The notes beneath the pieces are model-generated. The model worked only from the letters and a program-made list of their open reading frames with translations, had not been told where the DNA came from and searched no databases. This document shows, in pieces, positions 15,219-21,281 of a stretch of DNA of 21,281 nucleotides. Origin of the DNA: a virus. The position numbers were made by a program, and so were the translations under genes. How positions within the stretch are numbered: position 1 is the stretch's first letter; each line of letters begins with the position of its first letter. The stretch is taken from IMG/VR virus record IMGVR_UViG_3300042691_016947, positions 1 to 21,281 of that record; one strand, given 5' to 3'.

Positions 15219-15889
15219 AACTACTACATGAAATAACTATGCCGAATTATCCTAGAAAAGTTAGAACTGCTTTATCTAGGAAAACTAAATACTTTAAGCC
15301 AAATGATAAATTACCAAAAAGATTCTATGCTGATATTACATTAACTAAATTAAAACCACAATATGTATTTAAGGAAGTTGTATTAAGTCAGACAGTTAAT
15401 AGAACTAAAAAATCATTTAAATCAGAAACTAGATTATTTGATACTACTAAGAATGAAAGTGTTATTAAAAATCCTAGAGTAGCTGGAACAGAAAGATTTG
15501 TTATTATCAATGGTAATTATATTTATAATGGTAAATATGACCCATTCACACAAGGAAAGATTATAGAACATATACACAATTGGATGAAACCTTTCTTACA
15601 GGCTTTACAACCAATTACTGAATTTCCTTTATATATTGAATGTGAAGTACATGAATATAAAACAGATGAAATAGTAGGAAGTAGGAAATGGGATGTTTTT
15701 AATAGAGCTTTTCCTTTTACTAAATCATTTGAAGATGTTTTACAAGAATTAGGTATTATACCTGGTGATGATGTTGATTATATTATATGTCCTTCACATC
15801 CTATATATAAAGAAATTACTTCAGGTGAACCTAAATTAATTTTTAAAATATATGCCTATAATTCCCAAGAATCAAACATTAACGTTTGA
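15215..15889 (+). CDS. RusA-like Holliday junction endonuclease
   Basis: The C-terminal half carries the acidic pattern of RusA-type resolvases: Asp160, Asn163, Lys170 and Asp174 in WDVFNRAFPFTKSFEDVL, then the Asp185-Asp186 pair in IIPGDDVDYI, and a final strand EPKLIFKIYAY. RusA enzymes cut four-way junctions as dimers using Mg2+. The N-terminal 100 residues are basic and may help DNA binding. Total length (224 aa) is longer than the roughly 120 residues of E. coli RusA. Context with primase, Sak4-like ATPase and nuclease genes fits recombination-dependent replication. It begins with an ATGA overlap and its last 38 bases overlap the next gene. Confidence 0.6.
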   Translation: MKLLHEITMPNYPRKVRTALSRKTKYFKPNDKLPKRFYADITLTKLKPQYVFKEVVLSQTVNRTKKSFKSETRLFDTTKNESVIKNPRVAGTERFVIINGNYIYNGKYDPFTQGKIIEHIHNWMKPFLQALQPITEFPLYIECEVHEYKTDEIVGSRKWDVFNRAFPFTKSFEDVLQELGIIPGDDVDYIICPSHPIYKEITSGEPKLIFKIYAYNSQESNINV

Positions 15890-16094
15890 TGAAAAGATAG
15901 AAAGAATAAATAAAATAATTTCCAAGCAATATAGTGAGTTTGATAAACAATTACTAAAGAACTTTATATATGAGTTATGTCAAAGATATATTGATAAAAG
16001 TAAAGAACTTGAAAAATATGTAAGTCCTCAAATATCTGAAATGGAAAAATATGAAAGAGCCTATTTTGAGTTAATACTTAAAGATATGGTATAA
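15852..16094 (+). CDS. Small helical hypothetical protein, 80 aa
   Basis: Unrecognised, and almost entirely helical (FDEKIERINKIISKQ, then LLKNFIYELCQRYIDKSKELE). A small coiled-coil or helical bundle is likely. It overlaps the RusA-like gene by 38 bases. The overlap region also contains a seven-base inverted repeat around that gene's stop. No other ATG would leave most of the protein intact. Confidence 0.6.
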   Translation: MPIIPKNQTLTFDEKIERINKIISKQYSEFDKQLLKNFIYELCQRYIDKSKELEKYVSPQISEMEKYERAYFELILKDMV

Positions 16095-16104
16095 ACGATA
16101 TATT

Positions 16105-16497
16105 ATGATAAAAAATGTAATTTTAATATTATTATTTTTTATAGCTACTACAAGTTATAGTCAAATTATAACTTATGAAACTATACAAAAAAGAGAGTAT
16201 GATATACAGTCTAAAAAGATACTTAAAGATAGTATATTTGCTCAACATGGTAAAATTGTAATATCTAAAGATAAAAAGATAATTACACAAGAAGAAGGTA
16301 ACAATAGATGGGAGTTTAAACTTATTGATTACAATAAGGAACAGAATTTATACTATTATTATATAGATGGAGAACCAAATCCTTATGCTTTATCACTTGC
16401 ATTACATCCTACTGGTCATATTATAATAGCTTGGGATAAAAATGAATACACTATATATTTAGTAAAAATTCAAATTGTCACTTACAAAGAAATTTAA
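16105..16497 (+). CDS. Secreted protein with signal peptide, 130 aa
   Basis: The N-terminus is a textbook signal peptide: MIKN, a hydrophobic core VILILLFFIATT and the cleavage region SYSQ. SxSQ endings are common in secreted Bacteroidetes proteins. The mature part (about 110 residues) is beta-rich with charged turns (KIVISKDKKIITQEE, WEFKLIDY, YYYYIDGE) and has no cysteine, so it is not a lipoprotein and has no disulphides. It should end up in the periplasm or outside the cell. It stands at the end of the primase operon, just before promoter 2. Superinfection exclusion or envelope modification are possible roles; no motif decides. Confidence 0.75.
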   Translation: MIKNVILILLFFIATTSYSQIITYETIQKREYDIQSKKILKDSIFAQHGKIVISKDKKIITQEEGNNRWEFKLIDYNKEQNLYYYYIDGEPNPYALSLALHPTGHIIIAWDKNEYTIYLVKIQIVTYKEI

Positions 16498-16510
16498 TTT
16501 CTGAAATTTC
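16488..16510. repeat. Inverted repeat upstream of promoter 2
   Basis: GAAATTT (16489-16495), an eight-base spacer and AAATTTC (16504-16510), the same arms as the repeat ahead of promoter 1. An alternative tighter hairpin AGAAAT-TTA-ATTTCT (16488-16502) shares the left side and covers the stop codon of the secreted-protein gene. Confidence 0.45.
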
Positions 16511-16544
16511 TTACATTTTATTACAAAGTTCTTTATCTTTGTAA
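16511..16544 (+). promoter_or_regulatory. Bacteroidetes-type promoter 2 with overlapping inverted repeat
   Basis: TATCTTTG at 16534-16541 matches the TAnnTTTG -7 element. The -33 position (16511-16514) reads TTAC, a weak match to TTTG. An 8-bp perfect inverted repeat TTACAAAG (16521-16528) / CTTTGTAA (16537-16544) overlaps the -7 element and could be a repressor or activator site. The weak -33 plus the operator-like repeat suggest a regulated promoter for the nuclease-thyX-kinase unit. Confidence 0.65.
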
Positions 16545-16565
16545 CTCACTGAAATCCAAAATTTT
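16542..16565 (+). promoter_or_regulatory. Leader motif shared with promoter 1
   Basis: TAACTCACTGAAATCCAAAA followed by TTTT and the ATG. It matches the leader of the gene at 12556 nearly base for base. The promoter-proximal half there is TAACTCACTAAAT and the start-proximal half is TCACTAAATCCAAAA; here the two are merged into one copy. Confidence 0.5.
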
Positions 16566-17729
16566 ATGATAAAACCAAAAGATAGTTATTATCAAAATAA
16601 TGTTAATGATGTAACATATAGTTACAGTTTAGCTAAAACAATTAGTCCTGATTTTAATGGACACCCTAAATTATTTAAAAAGATATTAGAAGAAGGTTCA
16701 CAACCAACTAAATTTACTGAACTAGGAGAATTAATTCATAAATATTTGGAAGACCCAGATAGTTTTGTAGCTGCTGAATTAGATTTACCTCCAACGCAAT
16801 TTGCAGCTATGACAGAGGAATTATATAAAATTTATCATTTAGAAGGTTATAAAGATGATAATAGGTTTGCTAGTTATATTAGTCCTACATTAGATATTGC
16901 TGAATGGGATTTAGTAGGAGTATTATATACTAATATTAAAGGTTTTAAACCAAATCAGGAAGAATTATTTCATTTTGCTAAATGTTTATATTTTTCAAGA
17001 CAATCAGTTGAACTTGATAAAAGATTAAAACCAGCTACTATAATTGAAAAATTTCAATTATGTTTACCTTATTATCAATTTTTAGTAAAAGCTACTGGCA
17101 AATTAGTATTGTCTGCATCTGATAAAAATCATTTAGCTAATGTAAAAGAAGCTATAAAAAATGATAGTAGATTAACTGACGTTTTAACTTATAACGCAGA
17201 AGAAGAGTTGTATTGGCAAGAAAGTTATGAAGTAGAAGTTAGTAATAGTGCTATTGTAAATCATACTATTAAACGTAAAGGTAAAGTTGATAGATATAAA
17301 ATAACTGAAATACCTATTGAAACACCAGAAGGTGAAGAACCTAAATTTAAATTAAAATTATCAATTAGAGATTTTAAAACAACATCTAAACCTATTGGTG
17401 GATATTTGAGTTATATTTATGAAAGTAATATGATAATTCAATTAATTAATTATGCTGTTGGTATTTATTATTCTAAAATTAAAACAAATGATAGATATAA
17501 AGATATTAAAATTGAAGAAATTGAATATGATTTAGGATTCATTGTTATTGAATTAGATAATAATTATCCTATTAGTATTTTTAAATTAGAACAAGATTAT
17601 TATAATTTTGTTTATCATTTCAACGATTATAAATCATTATTTAAAAAAGTATGTTTCCATGAAATTACTGGAAACTATGATATTACAATGGAAGAACAAT
17701 TAAATACAGAAAAAGTAATTTTAATATGA
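16566..17729 (+). CDS. PD-(D/E)XK nuclease, RecB/Cas4-like
   Basis: The RecB-family nuclease motifs are all visible and correctly spaced: motif I GELIHKY with His58; a Glu-rich strand followed by KGKVDR with Asp242; the DxK motif RDFKTT with Asp269 and Lys271; and QLINY with Gln292 and Tyr296. These residues bind Mg2+ and cut DNA; enzymes of this type act as exonucleases that resect ends for annealing proteins. The Sak4-like ATPase and SSB in this window would be natural partners. Length is 387 aa, with an extra N-terminal helical region of about 200 residues between motifs I and II. It has its own promoter and overlaps the next gene by ATGA. Confidence 0.8.
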   Translation: MIKPKDSYYQNNVNDVTYSYSLAKTISPDFNGHPKLFKKILEEGSQPTKFTELGELIHKYLEDPDSFVAAELDLPPTQFAAMTEELYKIYHLEGYKDDNRFASYISPTLDIAEWDLVGVLYTNIKGFKPNQEELFHFAKCLYFSRQSVELDKRLKPATIIEKFQLCLPYYQFLVKATGKLVLSASDKNHLANVKEAIKNDSRLTDVLTYNAEEELYWQESYEVEVSNSAIVNHTIKRKGKVDRYKITEIPIETPEGEEPKFKLKLSIRDFKTTSKPIGGYLSYIYESNMIIQLINYAVGIYYSKIKTNDRYKDIKIEEIEYDLGFIVIELDNNYPISIFKLEQDYYNFVYHFNDYKSLFKKVCFHEITGNYDITMEEQLNTEKVILI

Positions 17730-18022
17730 TTAGACACGATATTAATAGAAAAACTATACATTTAGTAGCTATAAATCCAAAAGGAAAGAAATTTTATACT
17801 ACTATTAATCATGCTATACAACAAATTGAATTACAATTATCTTATAAGGAAGTAACATCTATTGTACGTGGTTGTATTGATAAACTTGTAAAAGGTACAG
17901 TTACAGTACTTAAATTCGAGCCTTTTAAATTTAGTTTAGAAGAAAAAGAATTAATAGCAGATAAAATAACCTCTAAAGAAGGTTATTCATTTCAGGGTTG
18001 GACTTTTAAATATGATGTATGA
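17726..18022 (+). CDS. Small hypothetical protein, 98 aa
   Basis: The segment KGKKFYTTINHAIQQIELQLSYKEVTSI is predicted as a strand, a turn and a helix, followed by a basic strand region (VKGTVTVLKFEPFKF) and an acidic helix. The N-terminal INPKGKKFYTTI-x-A-IQQI pattern looks like the modified-DNA or regulator domains of small phage proteins that carry a NUMOD-like helix-turn-helix next to HNH genes, but the match is weak. It overlaps the nuclease gene by ATGA and is followed by the HNH gene after 12 bases. Confidence 0.58.
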   Translation: MIRHDINRKTIHLVAINPKGKKFYTTINHAIQQIELQLSYKEVTSIVRGCIDKLVKGTVTVLKFEPFKFSLEEKELIADKITSKEGYSFQGWTFKYDV

Positions 18023-18034
18023 AAAGATAATAAA

Positions 18035-18478
18035 ATGGAAAGCAGAATAGGTTTTTGTAAAAATGGTTGTAATAAAGAAATTCATGCAAGAGGTGTTTGT
18101 AAATCTTGTTATAGAAAGTTACATTATTTAGAACATGAAAAGAAAAGAAGGTATCCAAATGGAATCTCTAAAGAAAGAGAGGTTCCTATTGGTACACTAA
18201 GTAAAGATTCTAACGGTTATGTTATTATAAAGGTTAATAAAGGAGAAGGTGATGGTAATAGAGATTGGAAAAAATATCATAGATATTTAATGGAAAAATA
18301 TTTAGGTAGAAAGTTAGAATCTTTTGAAAATGTTCATCATAAAAACGGTAACAAAGAAGATAATAATTTAGATAATCTTGAACTATGGATTTCTAAACAA
18401 CCAAAAGGACAAAGACCACAAGATTTAATTGAGTACGCTAAATGGATATTAAAAATTTATGACACAGATAACAGCTAA
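18035..18478 (+). CDS. HNH endonuclease with N-terminal zinc finger
   Basis: A free-standing HNH nuclease of homing type. The N-terminus has a zinc finger: Cys8-x3-Cys12 and GVCKSCYRK with Cys22 and Cys25. The HNH core is HRYLMEKYLGRKL, then VHHKNGNKEDNNLDNLELW (100-118), with His101, His102, Asn111 and Asn114 as the expected metal-binding and catalytic residues. Such enzymes are mobile and often sit next to essential nucleotide genes; here the target could be thyX or its equivalent in related phages. Its last 20 bases overlap thyX in another frame, so it is fitted into the operon rather than interrupting a gene. No intron is evident. Confidence 0.87.
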   Translation: MESRIGFCKNGCNKEIHARGVCKSCYRKLHYLEHEKKRRYPNGISKEREVPIGTLSKDSNGYVIIKVNKGEGDGNRDWKKYHRYLMEKYLGRKLESFENVHHKNGNKEDNNLDNLELWISKQPKGQRPQDLIEYAKWILKIYDTDNS

Positions 18479-19583
18479 GATAATTGCCGATTCTTCTAAT
18501 GAGTATGGTAATAGAATAACAACTTTTGTATGTACTTACCCAAGAATAATTCATGCAGAAGTAATGACACATAGAATGTTTTCAAGAAATGCAGCTAGTA
18601 GTAGAGCAATTCCTGTTAAAAAATTAATTGAATCGGTAAAAAATAACCCTTTTGTTCCAATAGCTTTTCAAAAAGAACATTCTGGTATGCAAGGTAATGA
18701 ATATATAGAAGATACTAGTCTACTTGTAGAAAAATGGTTACAAGCTAGAGATAGTGCAATTCATCATGCCCAACAAATGCTAGATTTTGGAGCTACTAAA
18801 CAATTAATTAATAGATTATTAGAACCTTACCAATGGTATACATCAATTATAACTGCTACTGAATGGGAAAATTTCTTTGCATTAAGATGTCCACAATATG
18901 AACTTTATGCAGGTCCAGAAAATACTAATGAATATTTATGTAAAGGAAGAAGTTGGAAAGATTTTATGAAATCTAATAATGGACTTGCGGGAGATTTTGA
19001 TACTGATAATGTAGTAGAAAGACTAAAACTTAATAAAGGTCAAGCTGAAATTCACATGATGGCTTTAGCTGAAGCAATGTGGGATGCTTATAATGAATCT
19101 ACTCCTAAAGAACTTAAAGCTGGAGAATGGCATATTCCTTTTTCTGTTGAACCAAGAGAAGAAAATCAAATTAAACAATTTTCTGATTTAGTAAGAAATG
19201 GTATTGTTAAAGATGGTTGGGAAGCTCAAATTAAAATAGCAACAGCTAGATGTGCAAGAGTATCATATACAGTAGTAGGTGAAGAAGGTAAACCTGATAA
19301 CTATGAGAATGATATTAAATTACATGATAGATTAGCTGCTAGTGGTCATTGGAGTCCATTTGAGCATTGTGCTAAAGTTATGGATGAATTAGAATATTAT
19401 GAAAGATATTCTGGTATATATCCTACTTTAAAAGAACAAGATGGTGATATATTTAATGCAGAAGCTTATTGTACTGGAGAATATAAAAATACAATTACAA
19501 ATGGCAATCATGGTTGGTCAGGTAATTTTAGAGGATTTATTCAGTATCGTAAAATGTTTGATAACGAAAATATAACAAAATGA
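18459..19583 (+). CDS. thyX: Flavin-dependent thymidylate synthase (divergent, permuted motif order)
   Basis: Makes dTMP from dUMP using methylene-tetrahydrofolate, FAD and NADPH. The ThyX signature appears at residues 37-47 as THR-x7-Ser (THRMFSRNAAS), with Thr for the first Arg of RHRX7S, followed by SSRA. Next come the segments normally found after it: LINRLLEPYQWYTSIITATEWENF and GQAEIHMMALAEAM. The segments that precede the signature in ordinary ThyX, ARCARVSY and SGHWSPFEH, are instead at about residues 262-302, near the C-terminus. Phage proteins with this signature are known as divergent ThyX. Length is 374 aa against about 220-250 for ordinary ThyX. It overlaps the HNH gene by 20 bases and the next gene by ATGA. 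Confidence 0.82.
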   Translation: MTQITAKIIADSSNEYGNRITTFVCTYPRIIHAEVMTHRMFSRNAASSRAIPVKKLIESVKNNPFVPIAFQKEHSGMQGNEYIEDTSLLVEKWLQARDSAIHHAQQMLDFGATKQLINRLLEPYQWYTSIITATEWENFFALRCPQYELYAGPENTNEYLCKGRSWKDFMKSNNGLAGDFDTDNVVERLKLNKGQAEIHMMALAEAMWDAYNESTPKELKAGEWHIPFSVEPREENQIKQFSDLVRNGIVKDGWEAQIKIATARCARVSYTVVGEEGKPDNYENDIKLHDRLAASGHWSPFEHCAKVMDELEYYERYSGIYPTLKEQDGDIFNAEAYCTGEYKNTITNGNHGWSGNFRGFIQYRKMFDNENITK

Positions 19584-19831
19584 AAACAATAACAATTTAT
19601 GAACCTAATGATGTTGTTTACTTTCTTAGTATTAGTCGTGGGTTTGTTCAAGGTACAATTAAAACTGTTTATTTTAATAATAGTCTTAATGAAATATCTT
19701 ATAAAGTAACTTGTAAACATTATAATAAAGAATATGTAGGTGATGATATAACCCATAATTTATTATTTAAAACAAGTGATGATATGTTTGAATATTATAA
19801 AAATATGTTTAATAAACAATTTAATTCATGA
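19580..19831 (+). CDS. Small hypothetical protein, 83 aa
   Basis: Unrecognised. The first 60 residues alternate strands (ITIYEPNDVVYF, GFVQGTIKTVYFNN, ISYKVTCKHY) in a way that suggests a small SH3-like barrel, followed by a C-terminal helix (DDMFEYYKNMFNKQF). ATGA overlaps at both ends make it translationally coupled to thyX and to the membrane protein that follows. No membrane segment or metal site is visible. Confidence 0.65.
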   Translation: MKTITIYEPNDVVYFLSISRGFVQGTIKTVYFNNSLNEISYKVTCKHYNKEYVGDDITHNLLFKTSDDMFEYYKNMFNKQFNS

Positions 19832-20082
19832 AAGATAAAATAATGTTATTTATAACAGCATTTAGTCAAGTAACATTTGTAGCAATGAGTAGTGTGTCCA
19901 TAATTAATGGACACCTACTTTTAATTGGTATTACTGGTTTTGCTATATCTCTTATTTGGACATTTAATGTTAAGAAAGTCGCCTTTGGTAGTACAAGAGA
20001 TAGATTTGTATATGCTTTTGGTGCTATGTGTGGAACATATTTTGGTTATTTTTTAAGTAAATATTTAATAACAATATTATGA
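19828..20082 (+). CDS. Small inner-membrane protein, 84 aa
   Basis: Three hydrophobic stretches can be drawn: residues 5-22 (IMLFITAFSQVTFVAMSS), 27-46 (GHLLLIGITGFAISLIWTF) and 61-83 (VYAFGAMCGTYFGYFLSKYL), with a charged NVKKVAFGSTRDR loop between the second and third. A two- or three-pass membrane protein is likely. Small membrane proteins like this occur in nucleotide operons of several phages, but the role is unknown. A perfect 8-bp hairpin lies within codons 23-29. The gene has ATGA overlaps at both ends. Confidence 0.7.
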   Translation: MKDKIMLFITAFSQVTFVAMSSVSIINGHLLLIGITGFAISLIWTFNVKKVAFGSTRDRFVYAFGAMCGTYFGYFLSKYLITIL

Positions 20083-21038
20083 TAATAGGCGTTTCAGGAA
20101 AAATTGGTTCTGGTAAAGATACAGTAGGTAAGATTATACAATATTTAGCAGCTGAGAGTAATCATATAGCTAAGGGTCATATTTCAGATTATAAAGATTG
20201 TAGTTATACAATACAAGAATTTTTACAAGGTAAAGATATTTATAATGAGGTTTTTACTAAAAATTATACAGAATCTATATCAGAAGATAGTGGATGGCAA
20301 ATTAAGAAATTTGCTGCTAAACTTAAACAAATTGTATCTATATTAACTGGAATATCTGTTGAAGATTTAGAAAAACAAGAAGTTAAAGATAGAGTATTAG
20401 GTAATGAATGGAGTAGGATAGTAACTACATTACATTTAAGTTCTGATGTGAATCAAATTATAAAAGATATATATACTAATGCTTTTTTTGAACAAACTAA
20501 TACTTCTTTTATAGTTTATCAGAGAATGACTGTAAGACAATTGTTACAAGAAATTGGCACAGATGCAATGCGTAATGTAATTCATTCTAATATATGGGTT
20601 AATGCGTTATTTAGTGATTATAAAAGAATTAGAGGTATTGAGAGAATATTAAAAAGTACTAGGTCAGAGGAAGAACAAGAAATAGATGGATTTAAATACC
20701 CTAATTGGATTATAACTGATGTAAGATTTCCTAATGAATTAAAAGCTATTGAAGATAAAGATGGTATTACTATTAGAATTAATAGAGATTTATATCACAT
20801 AGGTGGAGGTAATTATATATCTAAAAATGAGTTTATAAATACACCATCAGTTATTAATAACAAAAACTACTCAATAGAAGAACTATTGAAAGCTAATAAG
20901 AAAATTAATAACAATGAACATCCCTCTGAAACAGCTTTAGATAATGCTCAATTTAATTATACTATTGATAATAATGGTACTATTGAAGAGCTTATTGAAA
21001 AGGTTAGAGAAATACTAATTAAAGAAATATTAATATAA
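20079..21038 (+). CDS. Deoxynucleoside monophosphate kinase (T4 gp1-like)
   Basis: Phosphorylates dNMPs, including the dTMP made by ThyX, for phage DNA synthesis. Seen: the P-loop GKIGSGKDT (7-15, Lys13), the segment RQLLQEIGTDAMR followed by NIWVNALF, and the conserved WIITDVRFPNE strand that binds the substrate, all typical of the phage dNMP kinase family. HPSETALD near the C-terminus is also typical. At 319 residues it is longer than T4 gp1 (about 240); extra segments lie between residues 20-60 and 100-140. It starts with an ATGA overlap, and the next gene follows five bases after the stop. Confidence 0.87.
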   Translation: MIIGVSGKIGSGKDTVGKIIQYLAAESNHIAKGHISDYKDCSYTIQEFLQGKDIYNEVFTKNYTESISEDSGWQIKKFAAKLKQIVSILTGISVEDLEKQEVKDRVLGNEWSRIVTTLHLSSDVNQIIKDIYTNAFFEQTNTSFIVYQRMTVRQLLQEIGTDAMRNVIHSNIWVNALFSDYKRIRGIERILKSTRSEEEQEIDGFKYPNWIITDVRFPNELKAIEDKDGITIRINRDLYHIGGGNYISKNEFINTPSVINNKNYSIEELLKANKKINNNEHPSETALDNAQFNYTIDNNGTIEELIEKVREILIKEILI

Positions 21039-21043
21039 ATAAT

Positions 21044-21196
21044 ATGGATAACATAGATAATGAAGAAGAAACAATAAATTCTATTGAACCTGAATGTACT
21101 GAAGACCCTGATGTAATAGAAGAGGTAGGAGTTGAATGTGAATTTGAAATGAAAGATGGTGGATGGTGGTGTACTACTCATAATTGTAGTGCATAA
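21044..21196 (+). CDS. Small acidic Cys/Trp-rich protein, 50 aa
   Basis: The first 30 residues are very acidic (MDNIDNEEETINSIEPECTE...). The end is a compact motif VECEFEMKDGGWWCTTHNCS with Cys32, Cys43, His46 and Cys48, which could bind one zinc ion. The ATG has the same AATAATATG context as other genes here, lies five bases after the kinase stop and gives a clean frame to TAA. A short zinc-binding phage peptide is likely; its function is unknown. Confidence 0.6.
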   Translation: MDNIDNEEETINSIEPECTEDPDVIEEVGVECEFEMKDGGWWCTTHNCSA

Positions 21197-21237
21197 ACTT
21201 ATAATATTAATGAATTGTACTAATAAAAATAAATAAT

Positions 21238-21281
21238 ATGAATTTTCCATTAGAAAAAGGTTTAGCTATACAACAAGAACA
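21238..21281 (+). CDS. Start of an unknown gene (3' partial)
   Basis: An ATG in an AATAATATG context opens a frame MNFPLEKGLAIQQEQ that runs off the window. Fourteen codons are too few to identify it. The 41 bases before it contain no promoter-like element that I can see. Confidence 0.5.
   Translation, partial: MNFPLEKGLAIQQE

Noticed and set aside
19541-19756. Minus-strand frame resembling a membrane protein
   Set aside because: Hydrophobic only because it is antisense to an AT-rich gene; overlaps the thyX end and its neighbour.
20957-21250. Minus-strand frame of 97 codons at the right end
   Set aside because: Overlaps the kinase C-terminus and the 50-residue + strand gene; Ile/Phe/Ser-rich shadow composition.
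1-21281. tRNA genes, CRISPR arrays, insertion sequences, attachment sites
   Set aside because: None seen by eye; intergenic gaps are all under 130 bases and no regular spaced repeats or transposase frames are present. Replication origin also not recognisable without skew computation.

Overview
The window is a very AT-rich, tightly packed stretch of a tailed-phage genome. All genes lie on the + strand and every stop codon type is used as a stop, so the code looks standard. The gene set is a DNA-replication, recombination and nucleotide module: family A DNA polymerase, ATP-dependent ligase, rIIA-like ATPase, SF2 helicase, DnaB-like helicase, Sak4-like RecA ATPase, ssDNA-binding protein, DnaG-type primase, RusA-like resolvase, RecB/Cas4-like nuclease, ThyX and dNMP kinase. 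This content resembles crAss-like and related phages of Bacteroidetes. Three things support a Bacteroidetes host: two promoters with the TAnnTTTG -7 element of that phylum, the near absence of Shine-Dalgarno sequences, and a secreted protein whose signal peptide ends in SYSQ, a common form there. The host genus cannot be read from the sequence.

Layout. Bases 1-3600 hold the polymerase (its 5' end lies outside the window), two small proteins, the ligase and another small protein. Bases 3580-6900 hold rIIA, a Lys/Ala-rich protein and a small unknown. A strong terminator-like hairpin at 6915-6947 sits inside the first codons of the next gene, which encodes an amidoligase-like protein; it may separate two expression units. 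Bases 6892-12429 carry the amidoligase-like gene, an XPB-type SF2 helicase, four small or medium unknown genes, the DnaB-like helicase and the Sak4-like ATPase, mostly coupled by overlapping stop/start codons.

At 12430-12555 an inverted repeat and a Bacteroidetes promoter drive a single gene (12556-13107, acidic SSB-like C-terminal tip) that is closed by a strong terminator. The putative SSB (13195-13983) follows with its own terminator. Then come a small gene, the primase, the RusA-like gene, a small helical protein and the secreted protein (14018-16497). A second promoter at 16489-16565, whose leader is nearly the same as the first, drives the RecB-like nuclease, a small gene, an HNH endonuclease, ThyX (motif order circularly permuted), two small proteins and the dNMP kinase. 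A 50-residue Cys/Trp-rich acidic gene and the start of another gene close the window.

Together the genes would supply dTMP and dNTPs, prime and copy the genome, process and recombine ends, and seal nicks. The best leads for new biology are the intragenic terminator with the amidoligase-like gene, the duplicated promoter/leader module with its inverted repeats, the monocistronic gene with an SSB-like tip, and the secreted protein within a replication operon.
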